The position numbers were made by a program, and so were the translations under genes. Shown here one piece after another: positions 41,608 to 53,726 of a stretch of 64,000 nucleotides of DNA. The stretch lies in the NCBI GenBank assembly GCA_016647705.1, contig CM028330.1, positions 52,874,897-52,938,896 of the forward strand, in the 5' to 3' direction. The notes under the pieces are model-generated. The model was given only the letters and a program-made list of their open reading frames with translations. It was not told the DNA's origin and ran no database searches. Numbering within the stretch: the stretch's first letter is position 1; each line of letters starts with the position of its first letter. This DNA is from Eucommia ulmoides (Eukaryota > Streptophyta > Magnoliopsida > Garryales > Eucommiaceae).

Positions 41608-44234
41608 TCACTTCCGGTTTGATGGAACAAGCTTGAACCATTGGATCTGTGGATTGTCGCCACATCTCGGAGAATCGGCGAGATCGTCGCCGAGGCACAA
41701 GCATTTCTTGCTCATGATTGTCGAATCGGAGCCGCCGTCCAACTCCAAGCACAGGTCCGTTCCGTTGCCGTCTTTCGCCGACAGATGAAGCTTGGAGCTC
41801 GAGACGGATCTCCAGATGCTGTTCTGGCTCGAACAATCGGTCGTGACAGTCGCCGGTAATCCGTCTCCGGCTACCGTCAGACATCCAGACGTCGAATTCT
41901 CGCTGCCTAGTAGCCTGATCGGAGATCCGTCGTTTTCGTGGCTCCAGCGGCTCGAATTCTCGCAATCGCCGGCGAAAAGTGTGTTGTTTCGCCCGATCTG
42001 AATGCACCGGCCGGTTTGCGGATGGTACATTATGAGGTACGTCGATTCATTTGATCTCGGATCTGCTCAAAACAATTAAGAAAAAAAATTAGTGAGATCA
42101 AGAACAAAATCATAAAATTTACGTTTTAGATCTCAATTAACTGAAACTTGAATCATCGTTCCAAAAAAAATTAAAAAAAGAGATCAAGAACAAATCATGA
42201 AAATCAAGTTTCAGATCTCAATTAACCGCATTCATTTGATCTCAGATCCGCTCAAATTTCATAAAAAAAAAAAAGGTGAGATCAAGAACAAATCATAAAA
42301 TTCACATTTCATATCTGAATTCACCATACCTTGAATCATCCTTCGAACCAGCTGTAGCCTTTCCGCCATTGTCGAATCCCTGAGATTCCAATCCACATCA
42401 AAGATTCCATACACTTCCTCCATCTCCACACGCCCTTCACGAATCATATAACTCCCCTGCATACTCCACAGCGCCCAATCAATATTATCCTGAGCAACCG
42501 CCGCCAGCAAACAGCTTAAATATCGATTCCCAACCTCATCGTCGCCTCTCTGATCAACCCCGAATTCGCTCAAGAACAAAGGGGTCGGGTCTTGGCCACG
42601 CATTAAGAATCCTGATTGACCCATGAACCATTGGGTGACCCGCGAACAGATCTGGTTGGTGTTGAATAGCCATTGATCCGAGGAGTCGCCGAAGGCGTAC
42701 CAATGGCGTTCATACACCAATTTGTTGTCTAAATTGTTTAAATTTAACGGTCGATTTCTGAGGAAACTTAGGTTGGTGTCGAATGATAAGCCGGATAAAA
42801 TTACTAAAATATCCTCGTTTTCGGTGTGAATTGCGGTGGCACCCTGCTGCATGTATGTGTACCAATCATTCTCGTTTTGGCGGGGCCCACGTAGCTCGTT
42901 CCTCATGCTCATCGCCACTACCTAAAATGCAGTCGACACGCAACAATAACTTTTTTAGAAGATCAAAATTATTTCACTACATGAAAGTTCTTGTAAAAAA
43001 ATTGTAATGACTTTTATGACGTATAGTCATTTTGGTTTTTTTAACAAAATTATTGGATTTCTAAAAAAATTACTATATCAAATGACTTGAGTGCATGGTT
43101 AGTTGTAAAATTCGTGTTCTGGGAAAAAAACCCTAAATTTATTGATTTATTTTTACTTTTTTTTTTGTTTGGTGACATTTCACTATAAGATTTTTTTGGT
43201 TCTTTCTGTTAGTGTTTAAATTTGGAAAATATGATTTTGTTTTTAAATTTTAAATTCTTTTAAAATAAAAATTTGTGTCCTTTTACCATTTTTTTTTGTT
43301 TTATGGCAAAGCGTGTTCGGCCCAGTTTATGCGCACCTCGATTAATCACTTCACTGGGCGATCTTAAGAGCGCACTTCCCCGTATTGGTTTGGTCTATTT
43401 ATGATTAAATTCAAAATTTAATTTCTGGATTGTTCTCCAGGAGAGTCGAATCCTGATTGACAAGGAAATTGACACTTCTCTTTGCCAACCGAACTAACAC
43501 CTCTTGGGTTGTCCTTACCAAAGCAAAAATAAGGGGATAATATGTGTCAAATAGCCCAACTCTTTAGTGAACAAAGTGTAATTTTCTTCACTTAACAACC
43601 ATAAAATTTAAGTTAAAAAAAATTGAATGTTAAAAACAAAAAAGATGCATACCGTGGGGTTACCCTTGTACCTACTGGCCACCAAAGTCAAGCCTTGCAC
43701 CCATTCCCTAGGGTCAAAATACAAGTCACCAAAGAACCCATTCCCGTCACTATTGCCACAACACCATTTAGGCAAGCTAACATGGTTGTCTAGCACCACC
43801 ATCATATTATGTGCCCCAACCTCATCAATCACCAACCTTTGGGCATCAAGCAGTGTCTGGTTAAGAATTCCCGGGTTGTTCTTGGCGATGCCTGCCCGAG
43901 CGCTGCTCAAATTGAGTCTCTCCAGGGATTGTGCCACAGTCAGGCTCGAGAAATTCGGTCTTGTGTACATGTACGTAGCCCACGTTAGGCGAACACAGTT
44001 AAATCCCATTGAGGCAGTATCGGACACTATTCTGTTTACGGGTTTCTTCTGTAGACCTTCTGGTATCATGGCCTCGAGGTGGCCTGGCCAGTTTACGCAG
44101 GAGAGTTTTACCCTGTTTCCTGACCCGGCGTCCACGATCCACCTTGAGCTTGTCGAGAGAGGTTGAGAATTCGTGAGAGTTGAAAAGAGAATGAGGAGGA
44201 GAGACAATGGGGTGAGACATTTTTGTGGATTCAT
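41608..44234 (-). CDS. Secreted GH5 glycosidase with C-terminal ricin-B lectin domain, 3 exons, 542 aa
   Basis: Exons 44234-43653, 42921-42330 and 42062-41608 join in phase. The N terminus (MNPQKCLTPLSLLLILFSTL) is a signal peptide of about 23 residues, so the protein is secreted to the wall or vacuole. The GH5 barrel follows: SCVNWPGHLEAMIPEGL, MGFNCVRLTWATYMY, MVVLDNHVSLPKWCCG, the acid/base Glu in RNEL (Glu203), ERHWYAFG (His267) and the nucleophile in LFLSEFG (Glu313). Residues about 400-542 are a ricin-B type beta-trefoil (TGRCIQIG, GCLTVAG, LCLELDGG, IQWFKLV), a likely carbohydrate-binding module, not a toxin. The substrate is unknown; plant proteins of this build are annotated as 'cellulase (GH5)'. 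Many N-glycosylation sites fit secretion. Intron 1 carries a SINE-like repeat. Confidence 0.94.
43309..43510 (+). repeat. SINE-like repeat in GH5 intron 1
   Basis: Starts AAAGCGTGTTCGGCCCAG, then GCGCACCTCGATTAATCAC, GATCTTAAGAGCGCACTTC, ATTAAATTCAAAATTTAATT, a box-B-like GAGTCGAATCCTG and ends CACCTCTTGGG. It is opposite in orientation to the gene. Confidence 0.7.
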
Positions 44235-44280
44235 GTTTGAGGGAGAGGACTCAATGTAGATGATGAATGCCCTGTTTGCC

Positions 44281-44293
44281 TTCTATTTATATG
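44281..44293 (-). promoter_or_regulatory. TATA box of the GH5 gene
   Basis: On the minus strand CATATAAATAGA stands about 50 bases before the ATG, which would give a very short 5' UTR of about 20 bases. It is the best TATA-like site in the upstream region; untested. Confidence 0.55.
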
Positions 44294-44362
44294 AAGAGTT
44301 GCATGTCAGGCTATAGATTTTCACTTTTGGCATGAGATTTTTGTAGCCAAATCTTAGTTTTT

Positions 44363-44682
44363 GAGTTTTTTCACTTTGCACCTTTGAAATTTTGAAGAAA
44401 TCCCACTTTAGTCCCTATATTTTCAATTTAAATATATTAAACCCTGAAATATCCAAATTGTGTCAAGTAAGTCCAAATCGGTAATTCTGTTATTTTTTAT
44501 GACGAAAATCAGTCACGTGTCAGTCACTGAATTACCCCGTGGGTGAATTCCGTCATAAAAAATAATGGAATAACTGACTTAACACGATTTTGAAATTTTA
44601 GCGTTTAATGCGTTAAATTGAAAGAATAGGAGCTAAAGTGAAATTTTTATGAAACTTCAGGGGTGCAAAGTGCAAAAAGCTC
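44363..44682. mobile_element. MULE-like MITE copy 1, 320 bp, near-perfect foldback
   Basis: Ends are GAGTTTTTTCACTTTGCACC and (reversed) GAGCTTTTTGCACTTTGCAC; the arms pair almost to the centre (ATTATTTTTTATGACG / CGTCATAAAAAATAAT). TTAGTTTTT is found on both sides (44354-44362, 44683-44691), a 9-bp target duplication. No coding capacity. Confidence 0.9.
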
Positions 44683-45959
44683 TTAGTTTTTTTTCGGGTT
44701 TTTTTAATAAATAAAATATGAATTTTGAAGTGAATTAATAATTTAAAAAATGGTTTTAAAGTCAAAAGATTTTAGGGTTTAATTTTTTTTTAAAGCATGT
44801 AAACATCATCTTTGTATTCACCATTAGTTAATTAAGGGGGGTGAAAATCAACTTTCTTTACATGAACTATAAAAAACTCAACTACACCTCAACTACAAAG
44901 CTGCTGCCCATCTGACAATTTATTTAAAGGATATCAGTGTTGATTACAGTTGCATATTTGGTGGTTTTTTTATTTTTATTTTTTTTAAATAAAAGATTTG
45001 ATCAAAAGTGTTGAATAGTTATAGTGTACAAGTATCTGATGCATGTAATGCTGTAAATGAACCAAGCCGCTCATGAAGAATTCGAGTTTGGCTCGATAAT
45101 AACTTGTTTGAAACTTGTTTATTAAATAAACAAATATCATATGTTCGAAGTCTGCTCGTTAATTTCTCGAATAATATAAAATTAAAATATTTTATTATAT
45201 TTTTAGTATGAAAAAATAATGAAAGACGCTTAAATTTTTTTTAATAGTATAATCTTATTTATTCAATTATTTTAGAGGTTAATTCAATTCAATTTTAATT
45301 TTTTAATTACTCATTTAACATATTTAATTATCATATTAGACTGATTATTTGTAAATTTACACGCATTGTTTATAATCAACTTAAATATTTGAATTTTTTA
45401 TATAGATTTTCAAGAAATTGTATAATAACTATCATACATTTCTTAAATATTATAATTTAATTAAAAAAAATATATTTTTGTTTTTGAATATGTCGATTAT
45501 TAAACGAATTAAATTTAAACATAAAATTTCAGGTTCGACTCGGAGTAAACAAAATGCGGATTTACAGCTATATTCAATTAAAACCCTATTTGACTGATAA
45601 TAAGGGCCTGATTGGTTCGAAACTGTAAAAATAATGTTATTTTTCATTTGCCGACGTTTACCTTGTTATATTTGGTATTTTTTAAATGATAAAAAGCAGT
45701 GAGTAGTTGTACTGTATAAGTATCTGATGCATGTACAATTAAAACTCCATTTGGCTGAGAATAAGGGCTTGTTTGGTTGGAAACTGTAAAAATAGTTACT
45801 TTTTATTGGCCGACTCTAACCTTGTTCTAGAAACCTAACTTAAACAAATTTTTTTTTTAAAAAATAATTAAAAAAATATAAAAATTATTAGTTTGAAAAC
45901 TACCAACCCCAAACAAGAACCTTAACATTTCTCATTACCAACTTTTGTTACTTGTAATA
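44683..45959. other. AT-rich intergenic DNA
   Basis: No gene recognised. The phrase GTACAAGTATCTGATGCATGTA is found twice (about 45027 and 45715), each followed further on by AATAAGGGC(C/T)TG(A/T)TTGGTT-like DNA, so a partial duplication is present. Confidence 0.4.
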
Positions 45960-46285
45960 GAGCTTTTGGCACTTTGCATCCTTGAACATTTAGAGAAATT
46001 TCTCTTTAATTTCTGTACTTTCAATTTTAACACATAGATTTTAAGGTATTCAAATCGTGTCAAGTCAGTCATTCCATCATTCCGTCATTTTTTATAACGG
46101 AGTTCACCGACGTGGGTGAATCCGTATTTGACACCTGGTTAATTTTCGCCATAAAAAAATGTCGAAGTTATTTATTTGGACTGACTTGACATGATTTTGA
46201 TACCAGGTTAAATGTGTTCGAATTGAAAGGACATGGGTTAAAGTGGATTTTTTTTAAACTTCATGGGTGCAAAGTGCAAACAACT
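45960..46285. mobile_element. MULE-like MITE copy 2, 326 bp
   Basis: Same family as 44363-44682: starts GAGCTTTTGGCACTTTGCAT and ends GGGTGCAAAGTGCAAACAACT. Flanks CTTGTAATA (45951-45959 and 46286-46294) are an exact 9-bp target duplication. The arms have more mismatches than copy 1, so it is probably older. Confidence 0.88.
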
Positions 46286-46439
46286 CTTGTAATAATAAAT
46301 GAAAGGGTGTGGTATTAATTGGCTTTTCTGACTTGGGAAGTTGCGAGTATGGATTAAAGACTCCATTGGGAATATGTACAGCATCTGGCACAGATTCATG
46401 TATTAATTGAAAAATAAAATGTAATATTTTTTTTTGGAT

Positions 46440-46515
46440 TAATGGCACTTTGTCCCCCTTTATAGTTTGACCGAATGCAGTTTATATCCTTATAGTATTT
46501 TTATCAGTACTTAGA
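46440..46515. repeat. Fragment of the family B MITE-like repeat
   Basis: TGGCACTTTGTCCCCCTTTATAGTTTGACC...TATAGTATTTTTATCAGTACTTA matches the left end of 36955-37345. The rest is absent. Confidence 0.45.
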
Positions 46516-46544
46516 TCAAACAAAATTAAAGAAATTATTAGACA

Positions 46545-49210
46545 TTTATATCTATGGAATGGGTCGATTTTTATACACTTAGGAACAAACATCATTTGAT
46601 AGAGTTGTGAATGTAATTGATCAAAAATTCAAAATTTCAAAATTTTCAAATGCTATAGCACACTGAAAAAATTCGATTTCGTAACTTTCTTGGAACACTC
46701 AAAATTGTGAAATTTTGAAAGGTTAACACACATAAAATATCCCGACTTCAATTAGGACAATATATCATTTGATAGAGTAGTGGAAGCAATTGATTAAAAA
46801 TTCAAAATAGCGAAATTTTCAAAGGCGATAAACGAACTAAAAAAACATTATTTGGCTATTTTTTTGAAACACTAGTGAAATTTTGAAAGGCTTGTACACA
46901 CAAAGCCCCACGATTTCGAAATCATTACGAAAAAACATCATTTGATAGAGTAATGGAAGAAATTGATCAAAAATTCAAAATTGTAAAATTTTCAAAAGCT
47001 TATAGCACACGGAAAAAAACCATTGTTGCTACTTTTTCAAAACCCTTGAAATGGAAGGAATTGATCGAAAACTCAAAATCCTAAAATTATCAAAGGCTAT
47101 AGAAAACCTCAATTTTGCTAATTTTTTGAAATAGTGAAAATCATAAAATTTTGGAAGGATAACAATCACAAAATTCCCTGGTTTTGATACCATTACAAAA
47201 AAAATATCATTTGCTAGAGTTGCGAAAGAAACTGATCAAAAACTCAAAATTGCAAATTTTTTGAATGCTATAGCACAGAAAAAATTCGATTTTGTTACTT
47301 TTTTTGAAACATTTAAAATCGTAAAATTTTAAAAGGTTAACAATCAGAAAATTCCAGATTTTAGCAACAATAGGATAAAACATCATTTGATAGAATTACA
47401 AAAGAAATTGATTAAATCAAAATCGCAAAATTTTCGATTGCTACAACACAAAAAAATTTCCGATTTTACTACTTTGTTAAGACATTCAAAATCGTTAAAT
47501 TTTGAAAGACTAACATTAAAAAAAAACTCTCGATTTTAATATGATTACGGTAAAACAACATTTGATAGAGTAGCTGAAGAAATTGATTAAAAACTCAAAA
47601 TTGCAAAATTTTTGAATGCTACACCCAAAAAAAAAAACAAATTTCGATGCTTTTGTGAATGACTTGAAATTTTGGAAGGCTGATACTCAGAAAACCTATC
47701 GATTGTGATACCATTATGATAAAACATGATTTGATAGAGTTGCGGAAGAAATTGATAAAACAAACTCAATCGCAAAATTTTCAAAAGTATAGCACAGAAC
47801 AGAAACCCAATTTCGCTACTTTTTTAAAACACTTAAAATGTGAAATTTGGAAAGTCTAACACTCACAAAATCCCTTAATATTGATACCATTACTACAAAA
47901 ACGTCATTTGATAGAGTTGCGGAAGAAATTGATTAAAAAAAAAATGATTTTGCTACGTTTTGAAGAACACGAAATTCTTATTTTGAAAGTCTAACACTAA
48001 AAAAAATCCCAATTTTCATACCGTTATGACAAAACAAAATTTGATAGAGTAGTGAAGGAAATTGATTAAAAACTCAAATCACAAAATTTTCAAAGGGTAT
48101 ATCATACCAAAAAAAATCAAATTTCGCTACTTTTGTGACACTCTCGAAATCATGAAATTTTGAAATGCTAAGACTCACAAAACTTACCTATTTCGATATC
48201 ATTACGACAAATCATCATTTGATTGAGTTGCGGAAAAAAATGATCAAAAATTCAAAATCGCAAATTTTTTAAACCGCACACGAAAAAACCCAATTTTGCT
48301 AAATCGATTTTTTTTTAAAGGTTAACACTCACCAAAATCCCAAGTTTTTATACCATTACTACAAAACATCATTTAATAGAGTTGCGGAAGAAATTGATTA
48401 AAAACTCAAAATAAGAAAATTTTCAATAACATTATTAGAAAACATCATTTGATTAGGTAAGAGAAGCAATTGATCAAAAACTCAAAATCATGAAATTCAA
48501 AAGCTATAGCACAACGAAAAATCCCGATTTCACTATTTTTTTTTAAAACAATTGAAATCGTGAAATTCTTAAGGACTACCACCCTCGATTTCGATACCAT
48601 TATGAGAAATTATTATTTGATTGGTCAACATAAGAAATACATCTGAAACTTAAAATCGTAAAATTTTGAAAGGTTATATATCGAAAAATCCCGAATTTGC
48701 TATTTTTTTTAAAGACTTGAAATTGTAAAATTTTGAAAGCTAACAGTCACAAAACCCTCATATTTTGATACTATTATGATAAGACATCATTTGATAGGGT
48801 AACTGTAGTAATTGATTCAAAACTTAAAATCATGAAATTTTCAAAGGTTAGGACATAATAAATCTCAATTTTATTAATTTATTTAAAACACTATAAATTG
48901 TGAAATTTTGAAAGGCTAGCACTCCTGAAACCCCTCAATTTCGATACTATTACGAGAAATCATTATTTAAATTGGTAACAAAAGTAATTGATTCGAAACT
49001 TAAAAGTGAGAAATTTTCAAAGGTTATATAGTACACTGAAAAATCCCAAAATTTTACTATTTTTTTTAAGCACTCGAAATTGTGAAATTTTGGAAGGATA
49101 AAACTCATAAAATGCTCTAATTTTGATATCATTATGAGAAAGCATAATTTATATTGGTAATAGAGGCAATAGATTCGAAACTTAAAATCGTGAAATTTTC
49201 AAAAGCAGCA
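46545..49210. repeat. Degenerate tandem array, period ~170 bp, about 15-16 units
   Basis: The landmark CATTTGATAGAGT recurs near 46592, 46763, 46934, 47208, 47378, 47560, 47727, 47905, 48037, 48216, 48367 and less clearly to 49147, mostly 167-182 bases apart. Each unit has two related halves: AAATTTTCAAAGGCTATAGCACAC...GATTTTGCTACTTTTT and GAAATTTTGAAAGGCTAACACTCAC...GATTTTGATACCATTA, so it is a dimer of a ~85 bp repeat. The array resumes for about 30 bases after the LTR element (55573-55602). Units have diverged a great deal. No coding capacity. Confidence 0.85.
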
Positions 49211-51086
49211 TGTTGTGAATAGAACTTGTGTTCTATCTCGTTTTAAAATTTATATTTTTTTACTCGCAAGCGCACGAATCAGATATAACATAGATTAACG
49301 GAATCAAGGTCGATCCCACAAGAATTGTTATTGGAGGGAAAATACTTAATCCAATCAAGTTGATTTTATTATAATCTAGTTGAAAAATATTTTTTGCTTT
49401 GTAATTAAAAAAAATAAAAAACTAAATAAACAGTAAAATATTTAAATTAATATAGAAAATATACTAGGATTTCAGAATCTACCGATGTATAATTAATTAA
49501 TTCTATTATTGTGTTGACTCTAAATTTTGAGCGATAGTAGGGTGTTCAATCTTATAATCCTCTTATGAATTTAGAAATTTAGCCCAATATAAATCTCAAG
49601 TTGATTTTTTTGGGTCTTTAAAAAACCGTAATTCTTAAGTATTATGTGTATACAATTTAATGAAAAACACAAAATCAAAATATGTTACTTGTTTAATAAA
49701 GATCCAAGCATTAAATAATCCATAACAATTAATGATACATGATATAAAAGATGAAATCATTTATTTAATTGAAAAATCGTAGAAGTTGAATTGCAATTTG
49801 TTTGAAATCAACACAACATAAAACTCAATTAATTACGTATGGTTTCATCCTCAATCTTAGTATAAGAAAAATATGGAATCAAATTAGGAATTGTGGGTTT
49901 CGTATTTCGAAGATTATGTCGTTTTCATATTTTTTTTCTTTAACTTGGATTTGTATAAACGAACATTCCTAACCTTTTGGGCAGAACACTAAGAAAAATA
50001 GAATTTATCATTATTCAAGCATGATATATCGACGATATTTAATTCTTCCGTTAATCTAATCTAGGGTGAATTAAAATCGAGGTATAAACCTTCAAGTTTA
50101 GTAATAAATCTCTGTGAATACTATTATGTGACCGTTAATTTTAGATCCCAAGTACTAAATTTAATGAGGCAATTGAATTTATTATTAAAATTTCTTTTGA
50201 TAATAAATCCAATTATAATGGTGCGATCATCAAAAACACAATTCATCGTCACACAATTGTTTAAACAAATCCAAAATTAAATTAAAAATATACTATTACA
50301 TAATTTCAACAATATAATACCACAATCCTAACCTGATTGGAAGAAGTTAACTGCTCATCGTTGTATAAAGCGGTGTTTTCTTGGAAACAATCCTCAAAAA
50401 TACTGTTTTACACCTTGTACCACTAAGAATAAAAACTCCCTCTTCTCCATAATAAAAATAAAAATAAAATAAGAACAACTAAAAATACTAAGCAAAATGA
50501 TTTATTATTATGTACAAGTGTGTTCCACATTTGATCCCAAACCCCATATTTATAGCCAAAATATCTTAGATATTTTGGGGGTAAATTGGTCAAAAGAAGA
50601 ATTAAAATGGATAAAACTAAAAAGAACCAAAAGCTGAAGGGGGGATGATGACATAAGTCAAGTGGGGGCGACTTTACTATAGCGGCTCAGTAGGGGACTC
50701 AGTACTGTAGCGGACTCGGTACTGTAGCAGTCTCATTTGTTCGTCTTTTGTTTGGTTTGCCGCGGTTTGCTCGTTTTTTATCCAATTCACTCTAACTCAA
50801 CGTTATTTTATTTGCTTTTTAAAAACCTACAAAATCATATAAAATAAATCAATTTTTGATATTGTTAAGAGATCGAACGATTCGTTTTGGTATCTTTGGT
50901 TTTGTTCGACTTTGCGTGGTTTATTCGTTTTAACTCCGATTTGTCCTATCTTAATGCCGTTTTAATCCATTTTCATAAACAAGCATAAATAACTAAAATA
51001 AATCTATTTATAATTATTTACACTATTCGAACAATTAACAAACCTAAGTTTAAAGATATAAAATTGCACAAAATGAGATGCGATCA
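49211..51086 (-). repeat. LTR 1 of the chained element
   Basis: 1876 bp; minus strand starts TGATCGCATCTCATTTTG and ends TTCACAACA. Matches LTR 2 and LTR 3 along its length with many small differences. It contains the repeated phrase GTACTGTAGC/TAGGGGACTCAGTACTG (about 50690-50730) seen in all family members. Confidence 0.88.
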
Positions 51087-51098
51087 GACACAAAAACT
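51087..51098 (-). other. 12-bp junction between LTR 1 and LTR 2
   Basis: GACACAAAAACT. Its right part (CAAAAACT) equals the stretch beside the primer site at LTR 3 (ACCAAAAACT, 53717-53726); its left part stands where the purine tract CACCCCAAAATC stands beside LTR 2 (52948-52959). It looks like an internal region deleted at the shared CCAAAA/ACAAAA. Confidence 0.7.
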
Positions 51099-52947
51099 TG
51101 TTGTTGACAGAACTTGTGTTCTGTCTCTTTTTAAAATTTATATTTTTTTACTCGTAAGTGTACGAATCAGATGTAGCATAGATTAACGGAAGTGAGATCG
51201 ATCCCACGAGAATTGTTAATAGAAGGAAAATACTTAATCCGTCCAAGTTGATTTAATTATATTTTAGTTGAAAAATATTTTTTGTTTTGTGATTAAAAAA
51301 CTAAAAAACTAAATAAACAATAAAATAATGAAATTAATATAGAAAAATATACAAGGATTTTATAATCCACCGATGTATAATTAATTAATTTTATTACTGT
51401 GTTGACTCTAAATTTTGAGCGATAGTAGGGTGATCAATTTTACTATTCTTTTAAGAAATTAGAAATTAAGCCCGATGTAAATCTCAAGCTGGTTTTTCTG
51501 GATCTTTAACAAATCATAATTTTTAAGTATTATGTGTATACAATTTAATGAAAAACACAAAATCAAAATATGTTACTTGTTTAATAAAGATTCAAGTATT
51601 AAATAATTCATAACAATCAATGATACATGATATAAAAGATGAAATCATTTATTTAATTGAAAAGTCGTAGAAGTTGAATTGTAATTTGTTTGAAATCAAC
51701 ACAACATAAAACTCAATTAATTACACGTGGTATCATCCTCAATCTTAGTATAAGAAAATATGGAATTAGGTTAGGAATTGTAGGTTTCGTATTTCAAAAA
51801 TTATGTTGTTTTCATATTTTTTCCTTTAACTTGGATTTGTATAAACGAACATTCCTAACTTTTTGAGCGGAACGCTTAGAAAAATAGGATTTATCATTTT
51901 TCAAGCATAATATATCGGTGATATTTAATTTCTACATTAATCTAATCTAGGGTGAATTAAAATCGAGGTATATACCATCAAGTTTAGTGATAAATCTCTA
52001 TGAATACTATTATGTGACCATTAATTTTAGACCTCAAGTACTAAATTTAACGAAGCAATTGGATTTATTATTACAATTTCTTTTGATAAGAAATCCAATT
52101 ATAATGGTGCGATCACCGAAAACGCAATTCATCATCACACAATTGTTTAAACAAATCCAAAATTAAATTAAAAATATAATATTACATTATTTCAATAATA
52201 TAGTACCACAATCCTAACCTCATTGGAGGAAGTTAGCCACTCATCATTGTATAAAGCGGTGTTTATTGGAAACAATCCTAAAAAATACTGTTTTATACTT
52301 TGTACCCCTAAGAATAAAAACTTCTTCTTCCCCATAGTAAAAATAAAAATAAAACAAGAACAACTAAAAATACTAAACAAAATGGTTTATTATTATGTAC
52401 AAGTGTGTTCTACATTTTATCCCAAGCCCCATATTTATAGCCAAAAGAAGTATTAAGAGGGGTAAAAAAAGAAAAGAACCAAAAGCTGAAAGGAGGCTGT
52501 TGACATAAGTCAAGTGGGGGCAGATTTACTGTAGTGGCTCAGTAGGGGGCTTAGTACTGTAGTGGACTTGGTACTGTAGCAGTCTCATTTATTCGTCTTT
52601 TGTTCGGTTTGTAGCGGTTTGCTCGTTGTCTATTTGATTCACTCCAACTCAACGTCATTTTGTTGCTTTTTAAAAACCTACAAAACCATATAAAATGAAT
52701 TAATTTTTATATCATTAAGGGATCGAACGATTCATTCCGGTATCTTTGGTTTTGTTCGATTTTTGTTCGGCTTTGCGTGGTTTATTCGTTTTAACTCCGA
52801 TTTGCCTCATCTTAACGCCGTTTTGATCCATTTTCATAAACAAACATAAATAACTAAAATAAATCTATTTATAATTATTTACACTATTTAAACGATTAAT
52901 AAATCTAAGTTTAATGGTATAAAATCAAGCAAAATGAGGTGCGATCA
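51099..52947 (-). repeat. LTR 2 of the chained element
   Basis: 1849 bp; minus strand starts TGATCGCACCTCATTTTG and ends GTCAACAACA. It serves as the 3' LTR of the unit with the internal region. Confidence 0.9.
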
Positions 52948-53726
52948 CACCCCAAAATCTAATTTTTGCTAGTTCTCGAGCAAAACTAATATAATAATTA
53001 AATGAAAAAACCATTTTCATAGGGAACACGATTGCATTTAGCGTATGCAACAAACCTTTAAACCCCTAGGTTATCCCTTGTGGACGAGTATAGTCTTGTG
53101 AAGGTTTGCAGTGATGTTACCCACAAAAATCCCAATTTTTTATTTTTTATTTTTATTTTTTAATCACAAAAAGTTTGTCAATCTTGTCTAATGTTAATAT
53201 ATTAAGTTGAAATCATACAAGAGTTACTGAAATAATTATTGATTTCATAGCACATGATTTTTAACAATATCTACTTTTTGTACTCACAATATATGTCCAA
53301 CTGTCTTTTATAATGAATTTAATTCAAGTAACTAGTCAACAAATTTTAAACAATCAAATAACGTTTTCTCTAAAATAAAAATATATTTGTGTATATCTTT
53401 TTTTTTTTTTCTTTATTTCTTTTGTCTTTTTTTTTAATATATATATACATATAAACAATTTTCTTTAAATAAATGGCGTGTGCAATGCTAACCCTACTGA
53501 ACTTTCTAAGATATCCACGTAGCGAGTATTGGGCCAATAATCCCAATCTAGTTGGCTCAGGGAATTAGGAGTTAAGGCACCCTACATACTTAATAACTCG
53601 AACAATTTAGGCTTCAAAGTTAACGAGTCACTTATCGTCTTAACAATTTACTCCCCTCTTTTGAAGCGAACACTCAAAACTTACTAAGGCAAGAGGCCCG
53701 TTTCCTCGGCAATGGCACCAAAAACT
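52948..53726 (-). other. Internal region of the chained element with primer site and purine tract
   Basis: 779 bp, no open frame of note. On the minus strand the primer site TGGTGCCATTGCCGAGGAA (53720-53702) starts six bases after LTR 3; it resembles the plant tRNA-Asp complement TGGCGCCGTTGCCGGGAAC. At the other end GATTTTGGGG stands just before LTR 2 as purine tract. Too short for gag or pol. Confidence 0.8.

Noticed and set aside
41608..42062. Ricin-like toxin
   Set aside because: Only the carbohydrate-binding beta-trefoil is present, fused to a glycosidase; there is no ribosome-inactivating domain.
43627..44166. 179-codon plus-strand frame
   Set aside because: Opposite GH5 exon 1, which has conserved barrel motifs; shadow frame.
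46545..49210. CRISPR array
   Set aside because: Units are adjacent and about 170 bp without short repeats and unique spacers, in a plant nuclear context; a degenerate tandem repeat fits.
49211..51086. Independent solo LTR beside a complete element
   Set aside because: No separate target duplication surrounds LTR 1; the only matching flanks (CAGCA) enclose all three LTRs.
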